Origin: Uranotaenia lowii
Lineage: Eukaryota; Arthropoda; Insecta; Diptera; Culicidae
Assembly (NCBI RefSeq): GCF_029784155.1
Contig: NC_073693.1
Location: 316,632,351 to 316,696,350, forward strand
Length of the DNA stretch: 64,000 bases
Reading direction: 5' to 3'
Below the pieces are notes generated by a model. That model was not told where the DNA came from and searched no databases. It was given only the letters and a program-made list of their open reading frames with translations. The number at the start of each line of letters is the position of its first letter. The first letter of the stretch is position 1. Below are positions 45,911 through 57,992 of the stretch, in pieces. Made by a program: the position numbers and the translations under genes.

Positions 45911-46194
45911 CAATTAGAGCAAGTTCACTGGTGTTGGGAAAAAGTGGTAGAAATTTTGACATTTTGAAAATTTTACCATGCAAAAATGTTTTCAAGATCT
46001 TGGGACGTTGTATTTTTTTTACAACGCTGTTTCTATTTCAGCCGTATGTGATAGAAATATTGCTATTTTTGAATCACAGCATGCGAAAATACAACACGTG
46101 TTGTAAAAAAAACTAGAAGGCCACAGTTCTTGAAAATGTCTTTACATGGCAAAATTTTCACTTTTTCCCAACACCAGTGAACTTGCTCTAATTG
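45911..46194. mobile_element. MITE, 284 bp, long terminal inverted repeats
   Basis: Both ends read CAATTAGAGCAAGTTCACTG inwards and continue matching for about 35 bp to GTTGGGAAAAAGTG. Partial inverted similarity continues toward the centre. Target duplication is ambiguous because the ends are palindromic with AATT. No coding capacity. Confidence 0.85.
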
Positions 46195-46801
46195 TGATGA
46201 GATAGAGGCCTCCTTTGTTCGACAATATAGTAGAACATGAAAATTTGAGAAAGCATAAATATTTATTTTATAATTATTATGATTTTCTTGAATAACTTGA
46301 TTCGCTAGCAAAAATTTACATGAATCTTTTTCTCACCTTGGTTTGTACGTTCTTGGATTATTTGTTTACACACGTTTATCAGTTGACTTCTCTCCAATGT
46401 TTTCTTTACAAAAATTTCATTTCAAAATTGTTCGCTAAACTGCAAAATATTCAAGATAAAAAAAAATGGTCCAAGATTGGATGAAACGGTCTTGAACCGA
46501 ATCAAGAAACAGACAAATATTTGGCTGATTAAAGGCCTCAACGATGATAAGTTGCCTGAGAGGTCGTTTTTGGACCAAAACCGTGTCCTTGTACTAGTCT
46601 ATTTTAAAACTGCTGCCATAAGAGTTGTGAAGGGAGATGTAAAATATTTTCCAATATTTTGAATTTGAACATAAATGGGATGTTTTCGATGTGCTTCGAT
46701 CACCGATTGATTTTTCTTTCAGTTCTTTAATTTATTAGGTTTATATTTTCGACCGGGAATGATATATAGTAATTTAATTTTGGCTTTTTCGGTCTTGGAT
46801 G
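46195..46801. other. AT-rich spacer
   Basis: No gene or bounded repeat recognised. Confidence 0.5.
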
Positions 46802-47198
46802 TAGATCAAACAACGATGGTTTTTGAAATACCCGACGTTTCGACCAGTTTTGTTGGTCTTTTTCAAGGGAACTGGAAATTTTATTGCAAATTATTGTTTT
46901 GAGCGTTGTTAATGATTTGTGAAATGTAGTGTTGTAACTCACTTTGCTGTCTGTTGTTTTTGTCGATTTCGTTTTGGTCCAACGGCTAGGAGTCCATTGA
47001 TTGCTGCTCGTCTGTTATAAATGTACAATTGTTATCTGTTTCATGTTCATACATACATTAAAATATCTTACATATTTCACAAATCATTAACAACGCTCAA
47101 AACAATAATTTGCAATAAAATTTCCAGTTCCCTTGAAAAAGACCAACAAAACTGGTCGAAACGTCGGGTATTTCAAAAAACCATCGTTGTTTGATCTA
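46802..47198. mobile_element. MITE, 397 bp, ~125-bp inverted arms
   Basis: Left arm 46802-46928 and right arm ~47070-47198 are near-identical inverted copies beginning TAGATCAAACAACGATGG and containing ACCCGACGTTTCGACC. The centre is unique and has no open frame. The GAAACGTCGGGT word is common in arthropod interspersed repeats. Confidence 0.85.
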
Positions 47199-47934
47199 GC
47201 ATCTTTAATTTATTTGAAATATTTAGTAACATCACATGGTGCTTGATCTCGATCGTATTGGTCACCTTGATTTGAGTTATTTGTGATTTTATCGGAACCC
47301 CTCGTACCGTTCGCCATAAATTTGAATTCTAAATGTTGCTAGCGAAATTTTAGCGTCAGAAAAAGTTGCAGTATTCAAAAAAAAAATTTGCAATTTGCAA
47401 AACTGCAATAAAACGTCTATCTCTTGATCTAAAAAATTTATTTAAATTTGATTTCATGATGTTAGGGTTATCCCATAACAATTATTTTTCTCGTGTTATA
47501 TTATCAGGGTGATATTTCACAAGGAAAAAATCACCAAGATTAAAGCTCTCAACAACATGGCCGTGAAAATCCAGGCTACTTGATCTAGAAACCTGAAAAA
47601 ATCCGGCATTTAATTTCAAAATTTCCAACCCAAAATCCAGGCCAATATGCGAGCAAATTTGGTTAAAACCCAGGAACAACTCCACAAAAAATCAAGAAGC
47701 AAAACGCTATGAAAACACATCAGTTTTGGGAATAAAACTTAATTCTCCTGAGAACAATAATGCTTTTTTTGGGTGAAAGAACATTCCGCAGTAAAAAAGT
47801 ATCATCAAAATTTCCCCAGGACTAGTGTGTGGTGGCCTTATTGCCACATCCAAAGTTCTGTTAACGTGGACTTTGCGCATCAAGTTCGGATCGCTCAGTG
47901 GAGAATAAGCAAAATGATACCTTCTACATTGCCT
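47199..47934. other. AT-rich spacer
   Basis: No supported gene. Frames near 47482 and 47707 lack domains and splice context. Confidence 0.5.
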
Positions 47935-48580
47935 GCCATTTGTTTGGGATCTCATTCGAAAGATGACGAACAAAACCTTTCCGTATGAATTTGGCAAAAT
48001 GTACATGTTAACTTAATATGTCTTAAAATAAGCATAATTTTTAAACTTTTCAAAAAAGACGCACTTAAAATTTTAACGTGATCAGCCCAGGGTGGGGTGG
48101 AACAAATTTTTAAATTCGAGTTGCGTTAGGATCTTTTTTTCATACTCACTTTTCAAAAGATATTTGTTAAATTTTGTGCAAAAAATTACATAGTACTTAA
48201 AATAGATCAAACAACTACTTAAGTATCTCTGTCATGAGTTCTACTTGCTTTTAGGATATTTGGTGGAAAAGTTTTCTCAGACAAGCTTCGTTAAAACTTC
48301 AGCTAAAGTTTAACAATTTTCCGAAAATGTTTACCAAGTAGTACTTCCATTCAGAAAATACATGCAAAACTTTTTTGGACCATAACTTTGTCAACTCAAA
48401 TTTTGAAAATCTGGTGCACCCCACCTTGAGCTGATCGGGTTTTAATTTAAGTGCCAATTTTTGCAAATGTTCAAAATTTATCCTTATTTTAAGACATATT
48501 AGGTTAACATGTACGTTTTGCCACATACCGACAAAGGTTTTGCTCATCATTTTTCAAATAAGATCAAAAGAAATGTAAAA
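47935..48580. mobile_element. Diverged inverted-repeat element, ~645 bp
   Basis: Arms at about 47935-48128 and 48390-48580 are inverted and share words such as TACATGTTAAC(C/T)TAATATG, TCTTAAAATAAG and GATCAGC-CAGGGTGGGGTG, with roughly one difference in six. Frames on both strands that end in similar ...NLSV/...TFVGMWQNVHVN segments are arm sequence. Likely an old hairpin MITE. Confidence 0.7.
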
Positions 48581-48796
48581 TGAAATATTATATGACGACT
48601 GAGAATATGGTCGAACAAAATTTAGATATGTTTAAGAGAGTGATTCAAAACATATGGCCGGCAGTGTATAATTGTTTTTTTTTCAGAAGTTTGAATAACT
48701 TGCGGTCGTCGAGAAAGTTGTTCTTTTTTAGTTAAAATGTTTTTTTTCCAAACATTTGTAATCTTCTTCAGTTTTGCAAAAAAAAAAAATGTAAAT
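48581..48796. other. AT-rich flank of gap
   Basis: Nothing recognised; homopolymer runs near 48675 and 48780. Confidence 0.5.
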
Positions 48797-49296
48797 NNNN
48801 NNNNNNNNNNNNNNNNNNNNNNNNNNNNNNNNNNNNNNNNNNNNNNNNNNNNNNNNNNNNNNNNNNNNNNNNNNNNNNNNNNNNNNNNNNNNNNNNNNNN
48901 NNNNNNNNNNNNNNNNNNNNNNNNNNNNNNNNNNNNNNNNNNNNNNNNNNNNNNNNNNNNNNNNNNNNNNNNNNNNNNNNNNNNNNNNNNNNNNNNNNNN
49001 NNNNNNNNNNNNNNNNNNNNNNNNNNNNNNNNNNNNNNNNNNNNNNNNNNNNNNNNNNNNNNNNNNNNNNNNNNNNNNNNNNNNNNNNNNNNNNNNNNNN
49101 NNNNNNNNNNNNNNNNNNNNNNNNNNNNNNNNNNNNNNNNNNNNNNNNNNNNNNNNNNNNNNNNNNNNNNNNNNNNNNNNNNNNNNNNNNNNNNNNNNNN
49201 NNNNNNNNNNNNNNNNNNNNNNNNNNNNNNNNNNNNNNNNNNNNNNNNNNNNNNNNNNNNNNNNNNNNNNNNNNNNNNNNNNNNNNNNNNNNNNNN
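48797..49296. other. Assembly gap (500 N)
   Basis: Exactly 500 N, 93 bp before the start of a large microsatellite. Confidence 0.99.
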
Positions 49297-49389
49297 GATG
49301 CGAAATTGGGCTAAGATTGACATCTAGCTTGGGGGCAAGTGACACCTGATTTCGAAATCATCAAGTTATCAGCAGTGTCACTCGCCGCG

Positions 49390-52300
49390 TACTTATACTT
49401 ATACTTATACTTATACTTATACTTATACTTATACTTATACTTATACTTATACTTATACTTATACTTATACTTATACTTATACTTATACTTATACTTATAC
49501 TTATACTTATACTTATACTTATACTTATACTTATACTTATACTTATACTTATACTTATACTTATACTTATACTTATACTTATACTTATACTTATACTTAT
49601 ACTTATACTTATACTTATACTTATACTTATACTTATACTTATACTTATACTTATACTTATACTTATACTTATACTTATACTTATACTTATACTTATACTT
49701 ATACTTATACTTATACTTATACTTATACTGATACTTATACTTATACTTATACTTATACTTATACTTATACTTATACTTATACTTATACTTATACTTATAC
49801 TTATACTTATACTTATACTTATACTTATACTTATACTTATACTTATACTTATACTTATACTTATACTTATACTTATACTTATACTTATACTTATACTTAT
49901 ACTTATACTTATACTTATACTTATACTTATACTTATACTTATACTTATACTTATACTTATACTTATACTTATACTGATACTTATACTTATATTTATACTT
50001 ATACTTATACTTATACTTATACTTATACTTATACTTATACTTATACTTATACTTATACTTATACTTATACTTATACTTATACTTATACTTATACTTATAC
50101 TTATACTTATACTGATACTTATACTTATACTTATACTTATACTTATACTTATACTTATACTTATACTTATACTTATACTTATACTTATACTTATACTTAT
50201 ACTTATACTTATACTTATACTTATACTTATACTTATACTTATACTTATACTTATACTTATACTGATACTTATACTTATACTTATACTTATACTTATACTT
50301 ATACTTATACTTATACTTATACTTATACTTATACTTATACTTATACTTATACTTATACTTATACTTATACTTATACTTATACTTATACTTATACTTATAC
50401 TTATACTTATACTTATACTTATACTTATACTTATACTTATACTTATACTTATACTTATACTTATACTTATACTTATACTTATACTTATACTTATACTTAT
50501 ACTTATACTTATACTTATACTTATACTTATACTTATACTTATACTTATACTTATACTTATACTTATACTTATACTTATACTTATACTTATACTTATACTT
50601 ATACTTATACTTATACTTATACTTATACTTATACTTATACTTATACTTATACTTATACTTATACTTATACTTATACTTATACTTATACTTATACTTATAC
50701 TTATACTTATACTTATACTTATACTTATACTTATACTTATACTTATACTTATACTTATACTTATACTTATACTTATACTTATACTGATACTTATATTTAT
50801 ACTTATACTTATACTGATACTTATACTTATATTTATACTTATACTTATACTTATACTTATACTTATACTTATACTTATACTTATACTTATACTTATACTT
50901 ATACTTATACTTATACTTATACTTATACTTATACTTATACTTATACTTATACTTATACTTATACTTATACTTATACTTATACTTATACTTATACTTATAC
51001 TTATACTTATACTTATACTTATACTTATACTTATACTTATACTTATACTTATACTTATACTTATACTTATACTTATACTTATACTTATACTTATACTTAT
51101 ACTTATACTTATACTTATACTTATACTTATACTTATACTTATACTTATACTTATACTTATACTTATACTTATACTTATACTTATACTTATACTTATACTT
51201 ATACTTATACTTATACTTATACTTATACTTATACTTATACTTATACTTATACTTATACTTATACTTATACTTATACTTATACTTATACTTATACTTATAC
51301 TTATACTTATACTTATACTTATACTTATACTTATACTTATACTTATACTTATACTTATACTTATACTTATACTTATACTTATACTTATACTTATACTTAT
51401 ACTTATACTTATACTTATACTTATACTTATACTTATACTTATACTTATACTTATACTTATACTTATACTTATACTTATACTTATACTTATACTTATACTT
51501 ATACTTATACTTATACTTATACTTATACTTATACTTATACTTATACTTATACTTATACTTATACTTATACTTATACTTATACTTATACTTATACTTATAC
51601 TTATACTTATACTTATACTTATACTTATACTTATACTTATACTTATACTTATACTTATACTTATACTTATACTTATACTTATACTTATACTTATACTTAT
51701 ACTTATACTTATACTTATACTTATACTTATACTTATACTTATACTTATACTTATACTTATACTTATACTTATACTTATACTTATACTTATACTTATACTT
51801 ATACTTATACTTATACTTATACTTATACTTATACTTATACTTATACTTATACTTATACTTATACTTATACTTATACTTATACTTATACTTATACTTATAC
51901 TTATACTTATACTTATACTTATACTTATACTTATACTTATACTTATACTTATACTTATACTTATACTTATACTTATACTTATACTTATACTTATACTTAT
52001 ACTTATACTTATACTTATACTTATACTTATACTTATACTTATACTTATACTTATACTTATACTTATACTTATACTTATACTTATACTTATACTTATACTT
52101 ATACTTATACTTATACTTATACTTATACTTATACTTATACTTATACTTATACTTATACTTATACTTATACTTATACTTATACTTATACTTATACTTATAC
52201 TTATACTTATACTTATACTTATACTTATACTTATACTTATACTTATACTTATACTTATACTTATACTTATACTTATACTTATACTTATACTTATACTTAT

Positions 52301-52480
52301 ACTTATACTTATACTTATACTTATACTTATACTTATACTTATACTTATACTTATACTTATACTTATACTTATACTTATACTTATACTTATACTTATACTT
52401 ATACTTATACTTATACTTATACTTATACTTATACTTATACTTATACTTATACTTATACTTATACTTATACTTATACTTAT
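49390..52480. repeat. (TTATAC)n array, 3.09 kb, ~515 units
   Basis: Uninterrupted hexanucleotide array. Variant units (TGATAC, TTATAT) occur only in the left 1.45 kb, near 49727, 49973, 49989, 50112, 50262 and 50784-50832. From about 50833 to 52480 the array looks perfect. On the minus strand the unit is GTATAA and continues directly from the 3' end of the R1-like LINE on the right. The 1085-codon Lys/Tyr frame and the Leu/Tyr frame are artefacts. Confidence 0.99.
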
Positions 52481-54625
52481 GTATACTTTGACTCAAAAAT
52501 ATGAGTGGGTTCGTCCCACTAAAACCACCTGGGGCTCCGTGTGCCAGATGTGTGCCTCTTGATTTCAACCTATGATACTACATGAAGGGGTAGGCTGTGC
52601 TCATGCACTTATACATCTCACCCTTTTCCTTTTCCTCTTTCTCAATTTTGGTCTTTCTCCTTGATCATTGTTCTGCTTTATCCTCTTTCTCCTTTTTCAT
52701 CCTTCTCCTTTTCCTCTATCGCCAACTTCAGACTGGTACGGAAGGCCCCGAAACGTGTGCCGGTTAGATAACGCTTTCAAAGAAAGTCGCGCCCATCACA
52801 GCAATCACTCCCGCAAGATTTCTTACCACCAAGGCATAGCTACCAAGCTAGAATCCCGTCACGACCACCCCGAATGGTATCTCCGCTTCCTTTTGCTGCA
52901 GGAAAGATCGTAGCTGAGTACGTGAGACCTTTTAGGTCCCACCACACGTATGAGTCCAGATTAGGGTTATACCGCGCCCTAAGATCGCGTTGTTTTTTAA
53001 TTGAAGTGTCATACGAGGCCCAAGACCTTACATTAGCTTGTCAAATTTGGTTGACTATCTTGCTCTCTCCGTTCATCATCTTTCCTGATTCTTATCAGAT
53101 CGCGCATGATTTACGAGATTTCATCGACTATAGCACGCCACGACTGTTCGTCGTGACACATTTCACTCACAATGTTTTCAGAGTTCAAATTTGAAGTTGT
53201 TGACGCCTAGAAATGAACCTGCGACAGACAATGATAGCATGTTCTGCCGATTCCTCCGTATCTACGCATTCCGGGCAATAAGGCGAGCTGATAAGCTTAA
53301 ACCGATGAAGGTATTGCTAGCACCCATGATCCGAAAGGAACTGCATCAGGTAGAAGTTGATCTCTTCATACTTCCGATTTACCCAGTCTGAAAGTCGCGG
53401 GATTAGCCTATGCATCCATCTTGCGTTGTTCGATGCGTCCCATTGCTCCTGCCACTTGAGCATTGACGCTGCTCGATGAATTTTACGCACTCCTCAAGCA
53501 GCTCTTGCTTTCTAACACTCCATATTCTCCGCCACAGTTATGTCGATGGGAATCATGCCCGCGATGACATCCAGCTGCATCTGCTGATATGGTCCACACA
53601 TCAGCCAATGTGTGCTCCGTTATTTGGATCTGTTGCGCTCTACCTCTATCGCGGAGCTTCATGCCGCTTCTCCGCAACGTACTTTCGACAGTGCTACGCT
53701 CGCAAGGAGACGACTCTTGCTTCTCTTTGGACAATGGGAGTTCGGCATAATCCAGGCCAGTGAATCTATGACTTTCGATGCACTTTCACAACAGTATTTG
53801 ACATGCGCACCAAAACTTAAGCGATGGTCGACCATTACTCCAAGGTATTTAAGCTGCTGTTTCGAAGATGTCGTGTGCCCTCCAACAGAAATCTCCATGT
53901 GCGGCACAACTCTTTTATTGTAACTTCAGTTTTATGGAGAGCTATCTGAAGCTTAACTCCCTCCATCCAGATGCCAACCCTTTCTACGGACACCGTTGCA
54001 AGGTCTTCTACCTCCTCGATTGTTTCGCCGGTGATCATGAGTACGATATCGTCAGCAAATCCGACTATCTGCACGCCTGCTGGTAGTTTCAGCGTTAACA
54101 CCTCATTATACATAGCATTCCAAAGCACAGGTCCGAGTATGGAACCCTGTGGATCACCCGCTGTTAGGGCAGTAGATCGTAACCCAGTTTCGGTTTCGTA
54201 CGTCAGGATTCGATTTTCAAAGAAGCTTCCTATTATCTTGCAGAGGGTATTGGGAACACGCATCCTGTGAAGCGCTTTGGCAATCGCTTCCCAGCTGGCA
54301 TTGTTGAAGGCATTCTTAACGTCGATCGTCACAATGGCGCAGTGACGAACTCCCTTTCCGAAAGCCGAACTGTCTGTCCACTTTCGCCTTCTGTGTTGAT
54401 AATAAGTCTGTTTAATATTATCCTCTCCAGTAGCTTACCAAGGGTGTCCAGCAGACAAATGGGTATATATGATGATGGATGCCCTGGGGGTTTCCCAGGT
54501 TTCGGTAGTAGCACCACCTTCGCCATTTCCACGAATTGGGAAAAGATCCCTCGTCGTACGCCAATTATCAAAATCGATTGGCCAGTCAGTTTAGTCAGTG
54601 CTTATACAATTACTTTTAGATGAGG
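52481..54625 (-). pseudogene. Degenerate R1/LOA-like non-LTR retrotransposon (RT to 3' end)
   Basis: Minus-strand LINE remnant broken by frameshifts and stops. In order from high to low coordinates: LLPKPGKPPGHPSSY and CLLDTLGKLLERII (54329-54571); RT motifs DVKNAFNNASW, AGDPQGSILGPVLWNAMYN and FADDIVLMI (within 53835-54332); LKYLGVMVDHRLSF (53659-53907); and a C-terminal CCHC cluster CPEC...EHAIIVC near 53205-53275. These are typical of the R1/LOA/I group. The 3' UTR has GGTGGTTTTAGTGGG near 52520 and passes through AAAGTATACATAAGTATAAG into the hexanucleotide array. The endonuclease and ORF1 regions are absent, so the copy is 5' truncated and dead. R1 versus LOA or Outcast is not settled. 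Confidence 0.85.
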
Positions 54626-56363
54626 CATGAAGCATTCTCACAACGATTTGAATGCAACCTTTTTAATAACAAAGCTTACGAAAAACTTTTGAAAACACAA
54701 CTGGCAAATCTCTATTCAAGTTTAACCCTTTGGAACCCAACTTTTTTTTCGCTGAAATATTCACAGCAGCTTGGTTTTATGATTAAAACAGACTCTTGTT
54801 CCACATAAAGCTTTATAAATGAAGAACATTTTTTGACAAAGTTTTCCCATGTTTCTAAGCTTTTCTTAGCTGTAGCTTTTGACAACTGCTACTCAAACAG
54901 TTGTCATTAGTATGGACTGTTAGATTAACATGAATTTATTAAATTTTAATGCTTTTGTATTTATGGTGTGAATTAGGACATGGAGGTGAAGGTTTTTCTT
55001 CCAGGACCAAAACGTTCTTTGATTTTGCACAAAAGCAAACAAATTTAATTGAATTCATGTTGCATAAATAAATATATAAATAGATATCAGGAGCATAAAA
55101 ATATCGCCAAATTCCATACTGTAAGACCAACTTCCGATTATGGCGTTGCGCACGGACCGACTTGGCTAGTCCGCGACTGGATCTTGTCTGAAGAGCAGTG
55201 GTGAAATCGGCATTTTCAAGCCCATAAAAGTCGGCATTCGGTACGAAAATTCCAAAAATCGGTATAAATACCGATTTTTTTTAGGCTTCAAAGCCAAATT
55301 TATTGAAAGATTAATGAAATAATAGCTGTTTTGCCAAAATCGCGATTTCAAATCATTTTTTTTAAGAGACAGTCCACTGCGGGTTGTTATGTTAATCACT
55401 GTTAACACTATTATTCTTTAGTATTATTATGCTTCCTTATTCTTTACACTGAATACTATACAGGGGAATATAAGCATTTTGGTGTGTATGCTTGTCTTGA
55501 TTCCAAAACATTTGTCAGATGTTGTCCATTACCTTTAGTTTTCATTAGCGTAGTTTGCGTAGAATCGATCTTTGATTACTAATGAACATATAAACCTATA
55601 CGAAAACGTAAAGCTGACTTTGAATCAATTTATTATCTTTCATTCCATCATGGATTCAGATCTTTCGTAGATGTCCTTGTTTCAGAGATACAAGCTTGTT
55701 AAAAAAATTGAATTCGACAATTTAGAGAAATTTTTATAGGTAATATGACAACTATTTCTGATATCGTACAAGAAAGTCATTGACAGATTAAAGAGATTTA
55801 ACTCATTTGATAACTTTGTTGAAAACTGTGAAACGATTTGATTAACATTTTTAAAAACATCAAAAATTAAATTTTGTTTAAATTTTCTCTAAAATTTCGT
55901 AACAATTCACGTTTAAGCAGATTAAGTAAAAAAACTTACGAAAATACAAATCCAATAATTTTTTTCCCAGATATCAAAAATACTGGTATCCGGGAATGTT
56001 GATTATTGAGTGAAAAACTTAAGTTGAAAAAGTTCACAAATTTATTTAAGTAATATTAACTTTTCAAAAGTTATCTTCAAAACAAGCGAAGACAAAAATT
56101 ACCAAAAGAAAATTTGTAATCAGCTCAAAAATAATTTAAAATTTACACTTTTATTCTTAGCACCTCCGATTTTTTTTTTAAATTTTTTGACTTCTTCATT
56201 TATCTCTGGCGTGCACATATATCTATCGGTTCTCAAGTTTTATACATACAACTTCAAGATGTGATTTTTGAATGTCTTAAACTGCAATAACCTCTTATCG
56301 ATCATATTCTCCGATGATCAAGATTCGATCTCAAGACAGTTGGCATAGAAGACATTAATAAAT
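54626..56363. other. AT-rich DNA without recognised genes
   Basis: No coding support. AAAATCGGTATA/ACCGATTTTT palindrome-like words occur near 55250-55275. Confidence 0.5.
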
Positions 56364-56376
56364 AAAGCACTAGAAT
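56364..56376. repeat. Jockey target-site duplication, left copy
   Basis: AAAGCACTAGAAT, repeated at 60877-60889 after the poly(A) tail. Confidence 0.85.
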
Positions 56377-56555
56377 CACTTCCATCTGTACCGTTGAGCC
56401 GTCAACACGTACGCCGGAGCATCGTATCGTTGCTGTGTACCTGCAGGAACACTTTACATTATTTATTTTTTCCTTACCTGTATTTCAATCAGCACTTTCC
56501 AGTGCTAAAATTATTTTCATTTTCTTTTATTCATATTTTCTCTTTTCTTTCCAGC

Positions 56556-57992
56556 ATGGGGAAGTCTTCGGCCGGCTCAAGGGCCGGAAGAAAACGGATT
56601 GCTGAACCTAATCCAGGGCCATCTGCCAAAAAAGTTGAAATTTCCAATTCATTCGATGTCCTTCATAACATCGGTGATGAGGAAATATTCATATTTAATT
56701 CTGATAAGAGTACTAAGAAACCTTCTTCTTCTTATACTCTTAAAAACGAAAAGATTCCACCAATAACGGTCACGATTCCTGACTTCAATACCTTTCGAAA
56801 AGAAATCGTCACTTCCGTCAAGGATGTGAAGATTTCTTTTCAGATCGGTCGAAGGGGAACTGCTCGTATATTGGCGGAATCTTTTAATGATTTTCAAAAG
56901 ATTTTAAATTATTTGAATAATAAAACACACCAATTTTTTACGTACGACACTAGAAGTGATCGTCCATTTAAAGTTGTACTTCGTGGTCTCACCGGCGATC
57001 AGACACCGGATGAGATCACATCTGAATTAAATTCTTTGTTAGGTTTTTCTGAAATTCAAGTAATTCAAATGAGGAAAAGAACCAACACGAATAATACCAG
57101 TAGTATTGGTTTTGCTCCTGAACTTTATTTGATCCATTTTAAAAAGGATCAGGTTAATAATTTGAAAATTTTGGAAAAGGCTCGTCTTATGTTTCATTGT
57201 CGAGTAAAATTTGAACCTTTTCGTAAATCCCATACCAATTTTTTACAAAATATTACGCAATGTCGTCGTTGTCAAGCTTTTTGTCATGGCACTAAAAATT
57301 GTAGAATGAATGCCAGATGCATGTTTTGCGGCTCATTCGATCATGAAAAATCTAAATGCCTTTTTGGTGGTGATAAGCCAAAAACAGAATTTTTTAAGTG
57401 TGCGAATTGCGCAGGTAATCATTCCTCGAATTCTCTAGATTGTCCCGTTAGGGCAAAAATTGTTGCTTCTAGGAAAAACCCCAAAGTTTCCAGAAAAGTT
57501 TCTTCTCCTCCTTCCTCTTTTTCGTCTACACACGTCAGACCGGCAAACAACCTGCCTGTTCGCAGTCAGCCTCGGCCTACATTGGAATCACGGCTGGGTA
57601 ATACCCGAAGTGATTTTAATGTTACCTGGGCTGATTCTGCGCCACAGACACAGACTCGTGGTTTATCGTTCTCAGAGGTGGTTGAAAATGGGTTGCCCTC
57701 TTCAGGTTTAACTAATAAAAATGGGAAAAAACCAAGTCTCAACGTTCATGCGAAGGCTTGGGAAAATCCCCGAAATTCAAATACTTTTTCTTCTCCTTCC
57801 TCTTCTGATTCTAACAATTTTGTTGATTTGGGTGAGATTACTGAGGAAAAATTAAAATTTTTGCATCAAAATTTAATGGAAATGATGCAACTTATGTTGA
57901 AAGCAAATTCAATGTTTGAAGCTTTCCAAACTTCTTTTAATTATGCTAACAAAATTGTTATGACTTTACGATTCCCTCATGGATCCAAATAG
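56556..57992 (+). CDS. Jockey ORF1, Gag-like RNA-binding protein
   Basis: 478 residues from the ATG at 56556, preceded by a pyrimidine tract (TTTCTTTCCAGC). The frame is open further upstream but only from a TTG with no ATG. ORF1 proteins coat the LINE RNA and help target it to chromosomes. The C-terminal third has three zinc knuckles starting at residue 236: CRRCQAFCHGTKNC, CMFCGSFDHEKSKC and, at 282, CANCAGNHSSNSLDC. Three CCHC knuckles are the usual Jockey arrangement. An upstream region (about 70-230) fits the associated RNA-recognition and PRE_C2HC-type fold. A basic Ser/Arg-rich N-terminus (KSSAGSRAGRKRI) may be a nuclear signal. After the knuckles comes a Ser/Pro/Asn-rich linker, then a Leu-rich C-terminal helix. 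No stop or frameshift interrupts it. Confidence 0.92.
   Translation: MGKSSAGSRAGRKRIAEPNPGPSAKKVEISNSFDVLHNIGDEEIFIFNSDKSTKKPSSSYTLKNEKIPPITVTIPDFNTFRKEIVTSVKDVKISFQIGRRGTARILAESFNDFQKILNYLNNKTHQFFTYDTRSDRPFKVVLRGLTGDQTPDEITSELNSLLGFSEIQVIQMRKRTNTNNTSSIGFAPELYLIHFKKDQVNNLKILEKARLMFHCRVKFEPFRKSHTNFLQNITQCRRCQAFCHGTKNCRMNARCMFCGSFDHEKSKCLFGGDKPKTEFFKCANCAGNHSSNSLDCPVRAKIVASRKNPKVSRKVSSPPSSFSSTHVRPANNLPVRSQPRPTLESRLGNTRSDFNVTWADSAPQTQTRGLSFSEVVENGLPSSGLTNKNGKKPSLNVHAKAWENPRNSNTFSSPSSSDSNNFVDLGEITEEKLKFLHQNLMEMMQLMLKANSMFEAFQTSFNYANKIVMTLRFPHGSK

Noticed and set aside
49311..52568. 1085-residue Lys/Tyr repeat protein
   Set aside because: Translation of the hexanucleotide array; a frame with no stop arises from the unit itself and there is no gene context.
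53612..54623. Plus-strand frames of 72-118 codons
   Set aside because: Antisense shadows of the degenerate R1-like reverse transcriptase.
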